A DNA stretch of 64,000 nucleotides from Galaxea fascicularis. Taxonomy: Eukaryota; Cnidaria; Anthozoa; Scleractinia; Euphylliidae. The notes beneath the pieces are model-generated. The model searched no databases. It saw nothing but the letters and a program-made list of their open reading frames with translations, and was not told the DNA's origin. Location of the stretch: the NCBI GenBank assembly GCA_948470475.1, contig OX419337.1:38088036-38152035 (forward strand). Direction: 5' to 3'. The position numbers were made by a program, and so were the translations under genes. This document shows positions 12,245 through 48,700 of this stretch, piece after piece (position 1 is the stretch's first letter; the number at the start of each line of letters is the position of its first letter).

Positions 12245-12656
12245 GGCCCAGTTCATACGTCGTGCTACTGCCGTGCCGAACTAAATTCAAGAATTAAGTT
12301 CCACAAAAGCACGGCAGAATTGAAGCACGGCGTCTGAATCACACTTTTGAATTAAGTTCGGCAAAGCAATTAAGTTTGACAAGCTCTGTCGTGCTACCCG
12401 ACTCTGGCACGGCAGCGATTCAAACGTCGTGCTTCTGCCGTGCCAAACAAAATTCATAAATTATATTAATGTATTTTGGCGGGATTAACGTATTTTGGCG
12501 GGATTTGTTTCATTACCGCTGACTTATTGTTGCGTGGCTTCAGTAATCCTGAATTTGGCACGACGTCTGAATCAAAGTCGTGTTTCTGCCGTGCTACAGT
12601 TGAAACTAATTGCAATTAAGTTCGGCACGGCAGAAGCACGACGTCTGAACTGGGCC
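12245..12656. mobile_element. PIF/Harbinger-like MITE with TTA target duplication
   Basis: The 412-bp element starts GGCCCAGTTCA and ends TGAACTGGGCC. The terminal inverted repeats match over 37 bp with two differences. It is flanked on both sides by TTA (12242-12244 and 12657-12659), the 3-bp target site typical of PIF/Harbinger transposons. The terminal word ACGTCGTGCTTCTGCCGTGC recurs internally in both orientations. No transposase is encoded. Confidence 0.85.
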
Positions 12657-12770
12657 TTATACCAGATACTCGACAATCAGCTCGGAGGCTGGTATCCATA
12701 GAGGCCCAATATAAATAACGCCGGGTAAAAAGGTAATTTTAGACAGGGTGTTCATATTGCGCACGCTCAC

Positions 12771-13109
12771 TTATGACGAAATCTGAACACGCTGGACAAC
12801 AATGAGGATAAGATCGTCAGTTGGCGCTACCATGATCTCGTGCTCTTTGTTCCGGACCCTGATGAACCGGAGCTCATTTTGAGGGTCCAATTCTCGTACT
12901 GCGGAGCTGGCCATTTCTATGAGGTTCCCATATTGCAATGCGTAATTTTTAGTGGTTGTGATGTCCAGATTTGACCGTAGTGCAAGCCCCTCACGATTTG
13001 TCACCATTAAGGCCATGACACCGGGGTGTCCCTGGATGCGTCTGAGAACTCGGTCAACTTCCGTTCTGGAAACTGACGCTTGAAACGCCTGAACGTCAAG
13101 ATCCTCCAT
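12771..13109 (-). CDS. Roadblock/LC7-type dynein light chain, single exon
   Basis: A 112-codon open frame encodes a roadblock/LC7 domain, the homodimeric light chain that binds dynein intermediate chain and links cargo to the motor. Diagnostic words are IQGHPGVMALMVTNREG (residues about 24-40), SAVRELDPQNELRFIRVRNK (68-87) and HEIMVAPTDDLILIVVQ (89-105), matching DYNLRB1/2 in order. The protein is longer than the usual 96 residues because of an N-terminal extension of about 15 residues. The coding part has no intron. A possible acceptor (ATAATTTCAG) lies four bases before the ATG, so a 5' UTR intron is possible. It is more divergent than a typical DYNLRB1, so it may be a retrocopy or a lineage-specific paralogue; I saw no poly(A) tract downstream. 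Confidence 0.85.
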   Translation of the reverse strand: MEDLDVQAFQASVSRTEVDRVLRRIQGHPGVMALMVTNREGLALRSNLDITTTKNYALQYGNLIEMASSAVRELDPQNELRFIRVRNKEHEIMVAPTDDLILIVVQRVQISS

Positions 13110-15658
13110 TAGTCTGAAATTATCGAAGACGTACAGCTGAATACAAATTGATTACAATCAATAATGTTAATGAAACGAAGAATATCAGTTATTCTCATCA
13201 GTTGAAATCAATAAATATTGTCCATTTTATTGAGTGTGGTCACGTCACGACATGACCCACCCAGATTAGCATCTGCTACCTGTGGGCATGCCCAATTTGT
13301 TAACAATACCTATTAGAAAAATAAAGAACTGAACTGAACTGAACTGAACTGTGGTTAATTGCAATTAGCTATGCCTCTTTTTTAACGGTCAGAGCAAAAA
13401 CAAAGCCGGCTTTAGTTAATTTTTTTTTCTTAATTCGGTACTGAAATCGAATATCTTTTGGGAGTGTACATGGTACATAAATAGTTTTCTCACTAGCTAG
13501 TTCAGTGCTTTCGGTACTATGACAGCTGCATTTTTATGTCCAACTTCGAAATCAAATGTCTTTTCAGGAGTAAATGGTTAAAGAGCCATCAAGAACGATC
13601 TAGACGATCCAACATTCATACACAGTCTTGAGATGAGGATTGTCAACTAGATGAGAATGTATGTCATGACTATTTAGACAATTACTTGTTAGTAAAATAA
13701 TCAGGCAACGTATTGAATGAAATATGGAAAATTCTATTGACTGTCCGACGCTGGTTTTTCGTGGGGTCACGAATCATACTGACAGAGTCGAGGGTCACCA
13801 CCCAATCGCTGGACCCCCCAAATGTCACGAAACAATACTAACTTCAAACCTATGAATCAATTTTTAAAATGCTCGGAAAAATAAACTAGGAGTCTCTAAT
13901 GACATCAGTTTGGCAACTCCGAATCCATCCACCTGTTCTTTGGTAACAGTGCGCTACACCTGTATAACATCGAATAAATTTTTTGTGGATATAGACTCAT
14001 TAACCCTACTCGTCTCGTCTCTCGTCTCGCTTAAAATCGTCAAAGCCATTTTGCTTTTATGAATTAGAATAGAACAAAAATACCGAAACTCACTTATCGC
14101 TTGTTTTCATGCTGACAGAAGTAAACATTTTCTCCATAGTTACCCAAGGCTTTTTCTGCTCCGCACGAAGATGATGATTCCACGTTCGGAGTCTTTATTA
14201 AAAGGGATGTCACGGTCGTGCTCATATTCGACAGTAAAACGACAGTTATTTGAAAATAAATATATCAGATATATCACTGATTGTTAAAGCACTTTACGTT
14301 CTATCGGTTTAAAGTGTTACTTTCCGGCTACCATCATCGATAGCATTCCTTGATTAATTTTGGCTTTAGTTAGGTGATGTCTCGTTTAAAGTGTTCGCAG
14401 AAAATCTATCTACAAGCAGACAGCTTCAGACGAAAGACACTTGTCACAAATTAAAGACCTACTTCAGATGTTGCTATGCACAACTGTTTATATTCGGTAA
14501 GACTCCTAATTCTACAGCCGGCAGATCCACAAAAAAATATTTCATTCAGTTAAAATATCAATTCCGTTTAAAAGAGGATTTACCTGATCTTTACAGCCCG
14601 TGAAATCAACCAAGTCTCAAATGAATATTCTTCCACACACCAGTCAGTTCAAACAAGCTTCCTAAATGTATTCTTAATATCTATAGCAGGTGCTTTCATT
14701 CATGTTTATTTTGGCCTCATTCAACAATGCGCCAATTTTAATTGCAGTGCGGTCTTAAATTTACATTGGACGAGAAGGACAGAGGACAAGTGGAGGGTTA
14801 AACTTTTATCACTTGCTACCGTGAAAACTGCATTGAAATTAAAACTTTAGCAAATTACGGTCAACGGCTCAGTAATTAGGTGCTTCGCACTTCTCTCAAC
14901 CTACCCTTTTAGTACCCAGTCCATTCATCAATATCTCTAGAGAAAGAAGAGTTTTTTTTTTTTTATTACTGCCTTTGTTGTAGATCAAGTCTACACTCAC
15001 AATTGTCACTTCTATAATTGTTACGATCCATTGCCGGGCGGGTTGGGCTAAACTTAACGTCCAGCGACTCTTAGATTCTCATGACCTGTTCGTTTGACCA
15101 AGTAGCAGCACTGAGGGAGAATTTGGATGTTGGCCACTGATTTAGCGGACTGATCAATGCTGGTTGTTGGCAGTAACGCCCAACGTTAACACCACTCACC
15201 ATAAGAAAGTTTTGAATTGAACTAGAACAATGAGTTAAGCCTCTCGGTACGAAAAGTTAAGAGCACTACGCAGTGAATAGCATTATCTGACGCACATAAC
15301 CTACAGTTTATTTAGCTGACCGGTCTGAAAAGTGTAAAAAGGGATGGGAAATATTTGATTGGCCAACACCTTTTACACGTTCCAAGCTGGTCATATTTTT
15401 ATCTATTTTGTTATTACCATAAAAAGAAGCAGTTGTAGGACTGTTCCTCATTTAACGGTAACATCACGATTCTCGAAATTTCTTCTCACTTCCTGCGAAG
15501 TGAGGAGGGATTAAATAACATAGCACGGTGAACAAAATTGTAGTTTTCTCTCTTTCAGGGTGGCAGAACGCCATCGAATAGCGAAACACTGTAGTTACTG
15601 CTGGAACAAAATCGAGAACGAATCTTATTTTGTCCACTAATGATCCGTAACAGCTGTT
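13110..15658. other. Intergenic between the dynein light chain ORF and the EPRS 3' end
   Basis: 13,180-13,352 looks like the 3' tail of a non-LTR retrotransposon: it ends AATAAAGAACT followed by four more copies of GAACT, the kind of short tandem tail used by CR1/L2-type elements. No gene is seen in the rest; several short frames have no support. The EPRS 3' UTR must lie below 15,658, where the best poly(A)-like hexamer on the minus strand is AATAAG near 15,626. Confidence 0.45.
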
Positions 15659-38702
<23,044 letters not shown>

Positions 38703-38891
38703 AGCAGTGTCACTAAACTCTGAAGAATTGTTATAAGAAAAAACCATGATCCTGCGGTACCAGACCGAGAGGAAATGTCCACCCTTCTTCGAAAGAAGAC
38801 GTGAAAGCATGGACACATAAAAAAACCCGGTAGCTTGTGAGCCATCAGTACTTACGGACAGTGGTTGAGACTCTACTTCATGTTCCTCTTA

Positions 38892-38999
38892 CACTTTGAC
38901 GTGACGCAATGAAGGCGCAACTGACTTCCCGTGTAGCTTAGGGAGCACTTTGACGTGACGCAATGAAGGCGCAACTGGCTTCCCATGTAGCTTAGGGAG
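38892..38999 (-). promoter_or_regulatory. Tandem 54-bp repeat with CRE/ATF-C/EBP-like sites upstream of EPRS
   Basis: Two head-to-tail 54-bp copies (38892-38945, 38946-38999) differ at two positions. Each contains TGACGTGACGCAAT (38897-38910 and 38951-38964); read on the gene strand this is ATTGCGTCACGTCA, a C/EBP half-site TTGC joined to an ATF half-site GTCA plus a second CGTCA. It begins about 190 bp upstream of the EPRS start codon. In mammals, aminoacyl-tRNA synthetase genes including EPRS are ATF4 targets through TTGCATCA-type composite sites. That these repeats act this way is inference. Confidence 0.5.
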
Positions 39000-39800
39000 C
39001 ATACGAACCCCAACAGGTGAGGGGTAGGGTATAATACATACTCGGGATTTTATTTTCAGGGAGGTAGGGTGTTTAGGTATCAGTTTCTCACAGGATGCAG
39101 TTGTTCTAGTACATGTACCTGCTACCAGAAGCAAATCATACGGATGCACTCTTCCTGTTGAGTCACCTGGTCTATGAAAGGAAATGGGCATAAAGGCCAC
39201 CTTGACAGACCTTGGTGCTTTTCTAGTGTAAATCAGCCTTTATCCATTTCCCCAAGGGTAGTTTCGACTGGTGGAATGGATAGTGGTCACTAAATTGGGG
39301 CTGGCCGGTTAATAGAAGAAACAGGATAGAAGAACCCTCATTGGGACTTTGATTACTGGCTGCCTAATACGGGGTGGCTGTTTTAAAGGTGGCCATTTAA
39401 CAGAGGTTCTAATGTAGTCTATAAAGATATCTAGATAAAGAGAAAGAGATATTTTGTAACAGGCAGATACAAACATCATCAACACATTTAATTCCAAAAC
39501 TGACTCAGATTACTAAGTGATCAGGTGTGCCCAGTATCTTATTGGTTCCAATGCCCACTGCATTAAAAGGGGGATGTCTAAAATTAATTTTTCTTTTAAA
39601 AGAAACACTGGACTTACAGCACTATCTTTTTTTTTTGTTACAAGGAAAGTCATCTATACCCGACAACAATTTTATATTACATTTTTTAATCAATTTTAAT
39701 CCCATACCCAACCCATGGTATCAACCGAAAATTACATTGTGCAACACTACAAAAACCTGAACTACACTGGGACTGTAAAATACAAATGCAGACGGCAGAA

Positions 39801-39851
39801 CAACCTTGTTCCGAGGGTCTCTCATCTTACCGCTCCCTGGGAATGAGGTTG
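39801..39851. mobile_element. Second miniature hairpin element with 9-bp target duplication
   Basis: A 51-bp copy, CAACCTTGTTCCGAGGG... to ...GGGAATGAGGTTG, flanked by ACGGCAGAA on both sides (39792-39800 and 39852-39860). It shares GGTCTCTCATCTTACCGCTC with the 74-bp copy at 27576-27649 but has lost most of one arm. Confidence 0.8.
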
Positions 39852-40017
39852 ACGGCAGAAATAATAAATAAAAGCTTGAGATAAAATCACTTGAAGTCAA
39901 AACACCTTCGGACCACTGTGGGAAATCTTTGGCAGTCTAGCAATCAATCATTTAGGGAGAATTATGTTGGAACAACTTTCAAAATCTTCAGAAATCTTGG
40001 GAATTCTATAAAAATGA

Positions 40018-40096
40018 AGACATGGATGGCAGAGGTGGACAGTGGATCACGTCTGCATTTTACATCCACTCTGGTCCGCGTCTGCCATCCATGTCT
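40018..40096. repeat. Inverted repeat, 79 bp
   Basis: Outer arms AGACATGGATGGCAGA and TCTGCCATCCATGTCT are perfect complements; inner parts (GTGGACAGTGGAT / ATCCACTCTGGTCC) also pair imperfectly. Probably a small foldback element. Confidence 0.65.
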
Positions 40097-40259
40097 ACAT
40101 TTTACAAAGGCCCTACTAAACTTTCACTTTAAATCATGTATGAAATAAAAGTTAATTCAGAATTTGCTGTATGACTAATTTGGAAATAAATGTTTGTGAC
40201 TAATAAACCCTTATAAATAGCATTCAGAAAATTAAGCAAATAACTAATACTGTCAAAAT

Positions 40260-43508
<3,249 letters not shown>

Positions 43509-43557
43509 ACTGTGACCGTTCAAAGGAAACTACAAAAACTAGTGATGTAGCTTCCCT

Positions 43558-43797
43558 GTATATATGAGGCCTTCCAAGGGGGGTAGTCTTGTCGCCTTGT
43601 CGCATCCTTTTGTGTACCTTTGTCGCCTGACCAGCGGAGGAAATTGTCGCTGTCGAAAAATGGATTGTCGTTTTCGCAAATTGTCGCTTCTTTCGTGTCA
43701 ACTTCTGTCGGCTGTCGGTACTTTGGTAACAAATTGTCGCCACATTTTGACGCAATGTCGCTTGTCGCTCAAACCCCTTGGAAGGCCTCATATATAC
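43558..43797. mobile_element. GTCGC-rich MITE with perfect 24-bp terminal inverted repeats
   Basis: The 240-bp element begins GTATATATGAGGCCTTCCAA (43558) and ends with the exact complement (43774-43797). The interior is a series of GTCGC words. If the transposon ends are GAGGCC...GGCCTC, the flanking ATATAT could be the target duplication. It lies 50 bp upstream of the TMEM41A start codon and may overlap its promoter or 5' UTR. A decayed relative is at 6800-7028. Confidence 0.85.
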
Positions 43798-44190
43798 GTA
43801 CGTTTTTAGAGAAGAAGAACCGGCATTTTGCTTTGTAACCTCGTCTGTTCAAATCAAACAGTCGCTGACTTCTGCGTTCACCACTTATTACTCGCGGGAT
43901 AGAGCGGGCCCTGAGCGGGACATTGAAACTCATCTAAGATAACCGCATTTTTTTTCCTGTAGTTCTCAATACAACACTTTAATGTCCTGTCCCATCCCTC
44001 GAGCTAAGGGTAAAGACTTAATCACTAAGAGACGTCTGAAATGTCTCTCAGCCTCCTTATGATTTTGTTAGCTAAAATTAACCCCCAGGCAAGAACGTCA
44101 CATATAAGGCACTAATACATTACAATCCTACATATATGAATACACCAACTGACAAATGCACCTACCTCCACTAACACGCACATACCTACA

Positions 44191-44500
44191 ATTATACTCA
44201 CTTCTCTTCATTTCTACTCACGTACATTCACTTATACTCACTTACGTTCACTTATACTCACTTGCATTCACTTATACTCACTTGCATTCATTCGTACTCA
44301 CTTGCATTCATTTATGCTCACTTACTTTCATTTATACTCACTAACATTCACTTATGATCACTTGCCTTCATTTGTACTCACTTGCATTCACTTACACTTA
44401 CTTGCATTTATTTGTACTCACTTAGAATCACTTAAACTCACTTGAATTCATTCATACTCACTTGCATTCATTTGTACTCACTTGCCTTCATTTATACTCA
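44191..44500. repeat. 20-bp minisatellite, about 15 units
   Basis: Consensus CTTGCATTCACTTATACTCA, period exactly 20 bp, with 1-4 differences per unit. The plus-strand frame over it is a by-product. Confidence 0.9.
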
Positions 44501-44510
44501 CCTGCATTCT

Positions 44511-44820
44511 CCATTTGGCGTGAAAATATGCTCGCATATGTGTCCGAGGACATTATCTGTTCCGAGAAACGAATAGCTTCGCTCTCGGAAAACTTTAAGT
44601 TTCGAGGAACTGATTATGTGCAAGGATAAATATCCGAGCAGATTTTTAAAGCCAAATGGGGGCTACTGTCTTTATTATCCTTGAAACTGATATTCAGTTT
44701 CGCAACACGCATTTGGGGAGTATATAAAATAGTCTCCATTTGGCGCGAAAATATGCTCGGATATTTGTCCGCGGACATTATCTGTTCCGAGAAGCAAACA
44801 GTTCGCTCTCGGAAAATTGT
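44511..44820. mobile_element. Palindromic element (44511-44659) and half copy (44736-44818)
   Basis: 44511-44659 folds on itself: CCATTTGGCGTGAAAATATG at the left pairs with the complement of the right end (GCCAAATGG), with further pairing through GTTCCGAGAAAC and GCTCTCGGAAAA. A direct copy of the left arm (CCATTTGGCGCGAAAATATG) is at 44736. A foldback element with a separated solo arm is the simplest reading. Confidence 0.75.
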
Positions 44821-45700
44821 GGGCTCCAAGGGGTGAAGGTTAAACCACACCACAAAATTTGGCAAGGCTAAGCAACGCTGCTTAAAATTCAAACTAATTT
44901 TCATTTGTTTGTAACACCCCATGTCAGCGGATTACGATGAGTGAACGTGTTAATACACTGGAATCCTAACTTCACGCTCCTTTAATTTAATTCCATCCTT
45001 CACTGATTCGTCGCCTGTCCCATTGTTCGAACAAAAATGCAGCCTAAAGAAATAACATGTAATTAGCCTATGTAGAGATCATGGGCATTCGTTGGGAGAT
45101 AAATATACTCAATTGACTAAAAATACCAGAAGCAACATCGCCCAATCAGTCTGACGAGTGAGCTTCGTTAACGTGTTAGTTGCTCGGTGTTTTCAAGCCA
45201 ATCCAAATATTTTACATTGTAGATTACGCTATGAATTTTTAATGCAGTACAAAAAGAGGTGAGACAAAAGGCACTCCCGTTAGTTCGAGCGGTGTCCGCT
45301 GTGTGCTGCTGAGGTTCATTTTTAAATCCTTGGTTGGCGGTTTTATTGATGTGCGCTGTGAAAGATCAGAGTTCTCTACAGGTTAGTTCTTCTAGAATTT
45401 TTATCTGGTTTGACTATGAAATTTGTCTTGCCAAGTTATTGCCGGCAACATCAAGCAAACATCAGCGATTTAAGTTTAGTTCTTGAACATGGCCGGTTAA
45501 TCTGAACAAAATCTTGTCAGACGAACTCAACCTGATTTCGTTGCTCAGTTTCGAGATGATGATGTGAGCGTCGTAAGATTTTCTGTCGCTAAACAGCAAC
45601 ATTTCGCATCCAGACCCGAGTGTATACAATTTTAAGTAACTGGTCTCCTTTTCTTCTCTCCTGTTAGTTAGATGACATAATGAGTGAATTATAACTTACA
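44821..45700. other. Intergenic, possible promoter of the small plus-strand gene
   Basis: No recognisable gene, TATA box or repeat. If the transcript starting with the exon ending at 45751 is real, its start site should lie here. Confidence 0.3.
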
Positions 45701-45724
45701 CGATTGGTGGAGCGTACAGGAACG

Positions 45725-48700
45725 ATGCGAAAAAATCCACGATTACAGAAGGTAAGATTTCACGGGATTTGTTTTTTTTTTTTTAATTCGTTTGTTCGTC
45801 CATCTTTCTCTTGCATGAAACACGCACCGCAATCCCGCAACATAATTATAGGGAGCTTAAATGAGCACTGTCACCGGGATTTTTGCTGTTTTTGGTTCAG
45901 TTCTGCCAAAATAACTGCCTTTTGCCTGTTATCGTGTAAAAAAGCAGGGAGAGCCAACCATAATAACCTTTTTGGCGATTTTTCAGCGCATAGCTTGAAA
46001 TCTTGAAAAAATTGGCAAGCTTTTCAAATTTCAATCCATTTCCATCCTCGTCATCTTTGATGGAATACAGGAGCTTATGCTGCCAATGCAGTACTACGGT
46101 ATTTAGGAGCAAAACCAGACCATTTTTTTAAGGTTTCCACTGATGACCCCACTGATGCATTAGCACCTTTAACCTTTTAAGTGATGGTACAATAGCGTGG
46201 CAGTGCCCCTTTAAGCAACGAGCACGGCGACGGCAACGAGAACGCCACAAAACAATGGGATTAATGAGCAAAAACGATCGCTCTACTGCACTTGCATTTA
46301 CAGTTTGGTACATTTCTTCACCGTACTCTGCAAAACAACAACGTGAAATGACCAAAATTTACTGAGGTTTTCTCGAGAACGTGTTCGCACGACGACAGAT
46401 TTTCCTTCCTTCTTTGCTGTAACACCGCTCACAGTAATTTAGACCATGGACAGCTCATGTTGAACGAATTGGAATAATCGAGAAAAAAGTTACCAAAACG
46501 AGAAGTTGTATTTTGAAATGACGTTTTCGTCACAATCGTCGTCGTCGTCGTTGCATAAGCTCCCTATTGTGCTGTTTTACGACTGCATGCGACAACGTCA
46601 AATTCTATTGCTATCCGAGTCGAAATTCTGTTGAATGAGTGGTCACGATGCCCTACCGTCTGTCTATATGGTGTGGTCCGCTCTGTTTTTATTGTGCAAT
46701 AAATATTGTCTCATCGATCGGTTTCTATCTTTCAGGTCAAAATGTGAATGGTTATGAAAAACATACGATTGGGGAACCATGGCAAGCCAACAATGTTCAA
46801 TCACCCTGCCTCTCAAGCTCCAGCTAATTCAGATAAGTCCACCACGTGTTATTCAATTCAGTTAACTGGAGTAACGTGGCTACAAGCCCATAGCTTTTGT
46901 TTAAAATTTACTTGAAATAATAAGGGCGACCAATTGGCGGTATCTAGTATGTTTTTGCAGATTGCTAGTCAATTAATTTCCATTTATTTGAATTAGGAAC
47001 TTTTCGTTAAGTCTATATCGTTTTAACGGTGGGGACAAACATCTCTATACAGCGATACCTAAGAAGATAGGGGAAAGTTTGGGTTTTTCCTTTAACGCCA
47101 AATTTCAAGGATTCCGAAAAATAAACACCGTCGTTTGTATTGATTCATACATAAATTATGCATTCAAGTTAGTCGTTTCCACGCCAAGTGGTGATTAGGG
47201 ACCTCCTAAGAGGTTTACTTGGAGGTTTCTGTAACCCATCAGAGGCTCCTGGGGATAAGTGGCCAGCCCACCCCTGACGTGTGAGAGGGCAGACGAAAAC
47301 AGCACCAAGAACTTATGTTCCCTACTCTAAGTTTCATTCGGCGTGTGGGTTCTTTGACATCCCCTTCCAGTTTCACGTGTGGAACAGTGTAGGAGATAAG
47401 GCTAGCGGCTACTGTCCAATGACGCGATTATCTGAACTGAAGCAGTCGTTAGAGCGGTACACAGCCAGCATGATCTTACCAGGAACCCTGGTCTGTGGTC
47501 CGGTCTGGGGTTTGACCCCGCGACCTCCTGCTCAGCAATCCGATGCTCTGCCAACCGAAGTAGTATCAACAATAAAGCGCTTTTTCAACTGCATCGCTGT
47601 CACGAAATTTTCTATTTTTTTTTTGTCATGTTCTAATTTAGCTTTTTGTTTCAGTTTTTCGGTCTTAGTATTTCGTATGGTCCTAGTGTTAATTAACTAG
47701 TGTTAATTCAACGTTGTAGTGTAGTGGTTTGTAATTAGAGATGTATTGTAACGTTGTCTGTAACTAAAAGCGTGTAAGTTTATTGTTTTTAAGTGTTGAT
47801 TTAGTAAAGCGTTGCTATCATAGGATTGTAAGGTATCGTGTTTAGCACACAGGAGTGTAAGTAACATAGGAGAAAACAGTAACAGAGGAGTGTAAGGTAC
47901 CGCGTTTTACAATAATTATGTATGTAAAGTGTTAATGTGCTAAACCAATTATGCCTATATATAAATGTAAGTTTCGTGGTTACTGGTTGGTGGTTGAAGT
48001 GGAAAAGTTGACGAAAGAATGGAGAAGAGGAGCTGAATGGCCTTTCCTTGCTAAAAGACATTAGCAGACGCCGACCAAGGATCAAGGACAAAACTCATTT
48101 GTCATTGGCGGTGTTTGTGGGCCTGAGGGTAGAAGGAAGAACAAGTTGAGAAGTTTTACGGAGAGAAACGGCGCGTCGCGTTGACTGTGGACCTAGCTGT
48201 AAAAGCAAAGAAACAGTTGGAAAGTAAAAGCTTGATATACCTTTAAGGGGATTTGCCTGCGGGGGAATGAAAGGGAGGGTACTTCGAAAATTTACCCCTC
48301 CCGGTTTGTAGTCTACGTTTTGATTTAATTACACCCTGGCGTAGTCTCGATAGAAATCAGTAGAAATCGATTGGATGATTAAAAACAAATCAATGCAGTT
48401 GAACTGAATCCTTGTTGCTATCAGAAGTAGATAACAACAAAAAACTTGAACAAAAATATTTGAATTGTTATCAAAAAGCAAAGTAGATAACAACGAGAAT
48501 ATTTCTGATCCATATATATGGCTTATAAGCAATACTGTAACTTCTGTATGTTTTGCAGTAGATAACAATTCAATTGGGAATTCGAAGTTGAGATCACTGT
48601 CAAATCGTGTCAGCGTACGAATGACTTCGAACTTTTTCAGCAGTCGATGGCAGTCGACAACAATCGTAAACTACAAATGGTATGTGGTTCTATTTCCCGG

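Larger units (their letters stand above)
39000..40259. other. Intergenic between TMEM41A and EPRS
   Basis: No gene. It contains the miniature hairpin at 39801-39851 and an inverted repeat at 40018-40096 (arms AGACATGGATGGCAGA and complement). A few plus-strand AATAAA words occur, but no gene calls for them. Confidence 0.5.
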
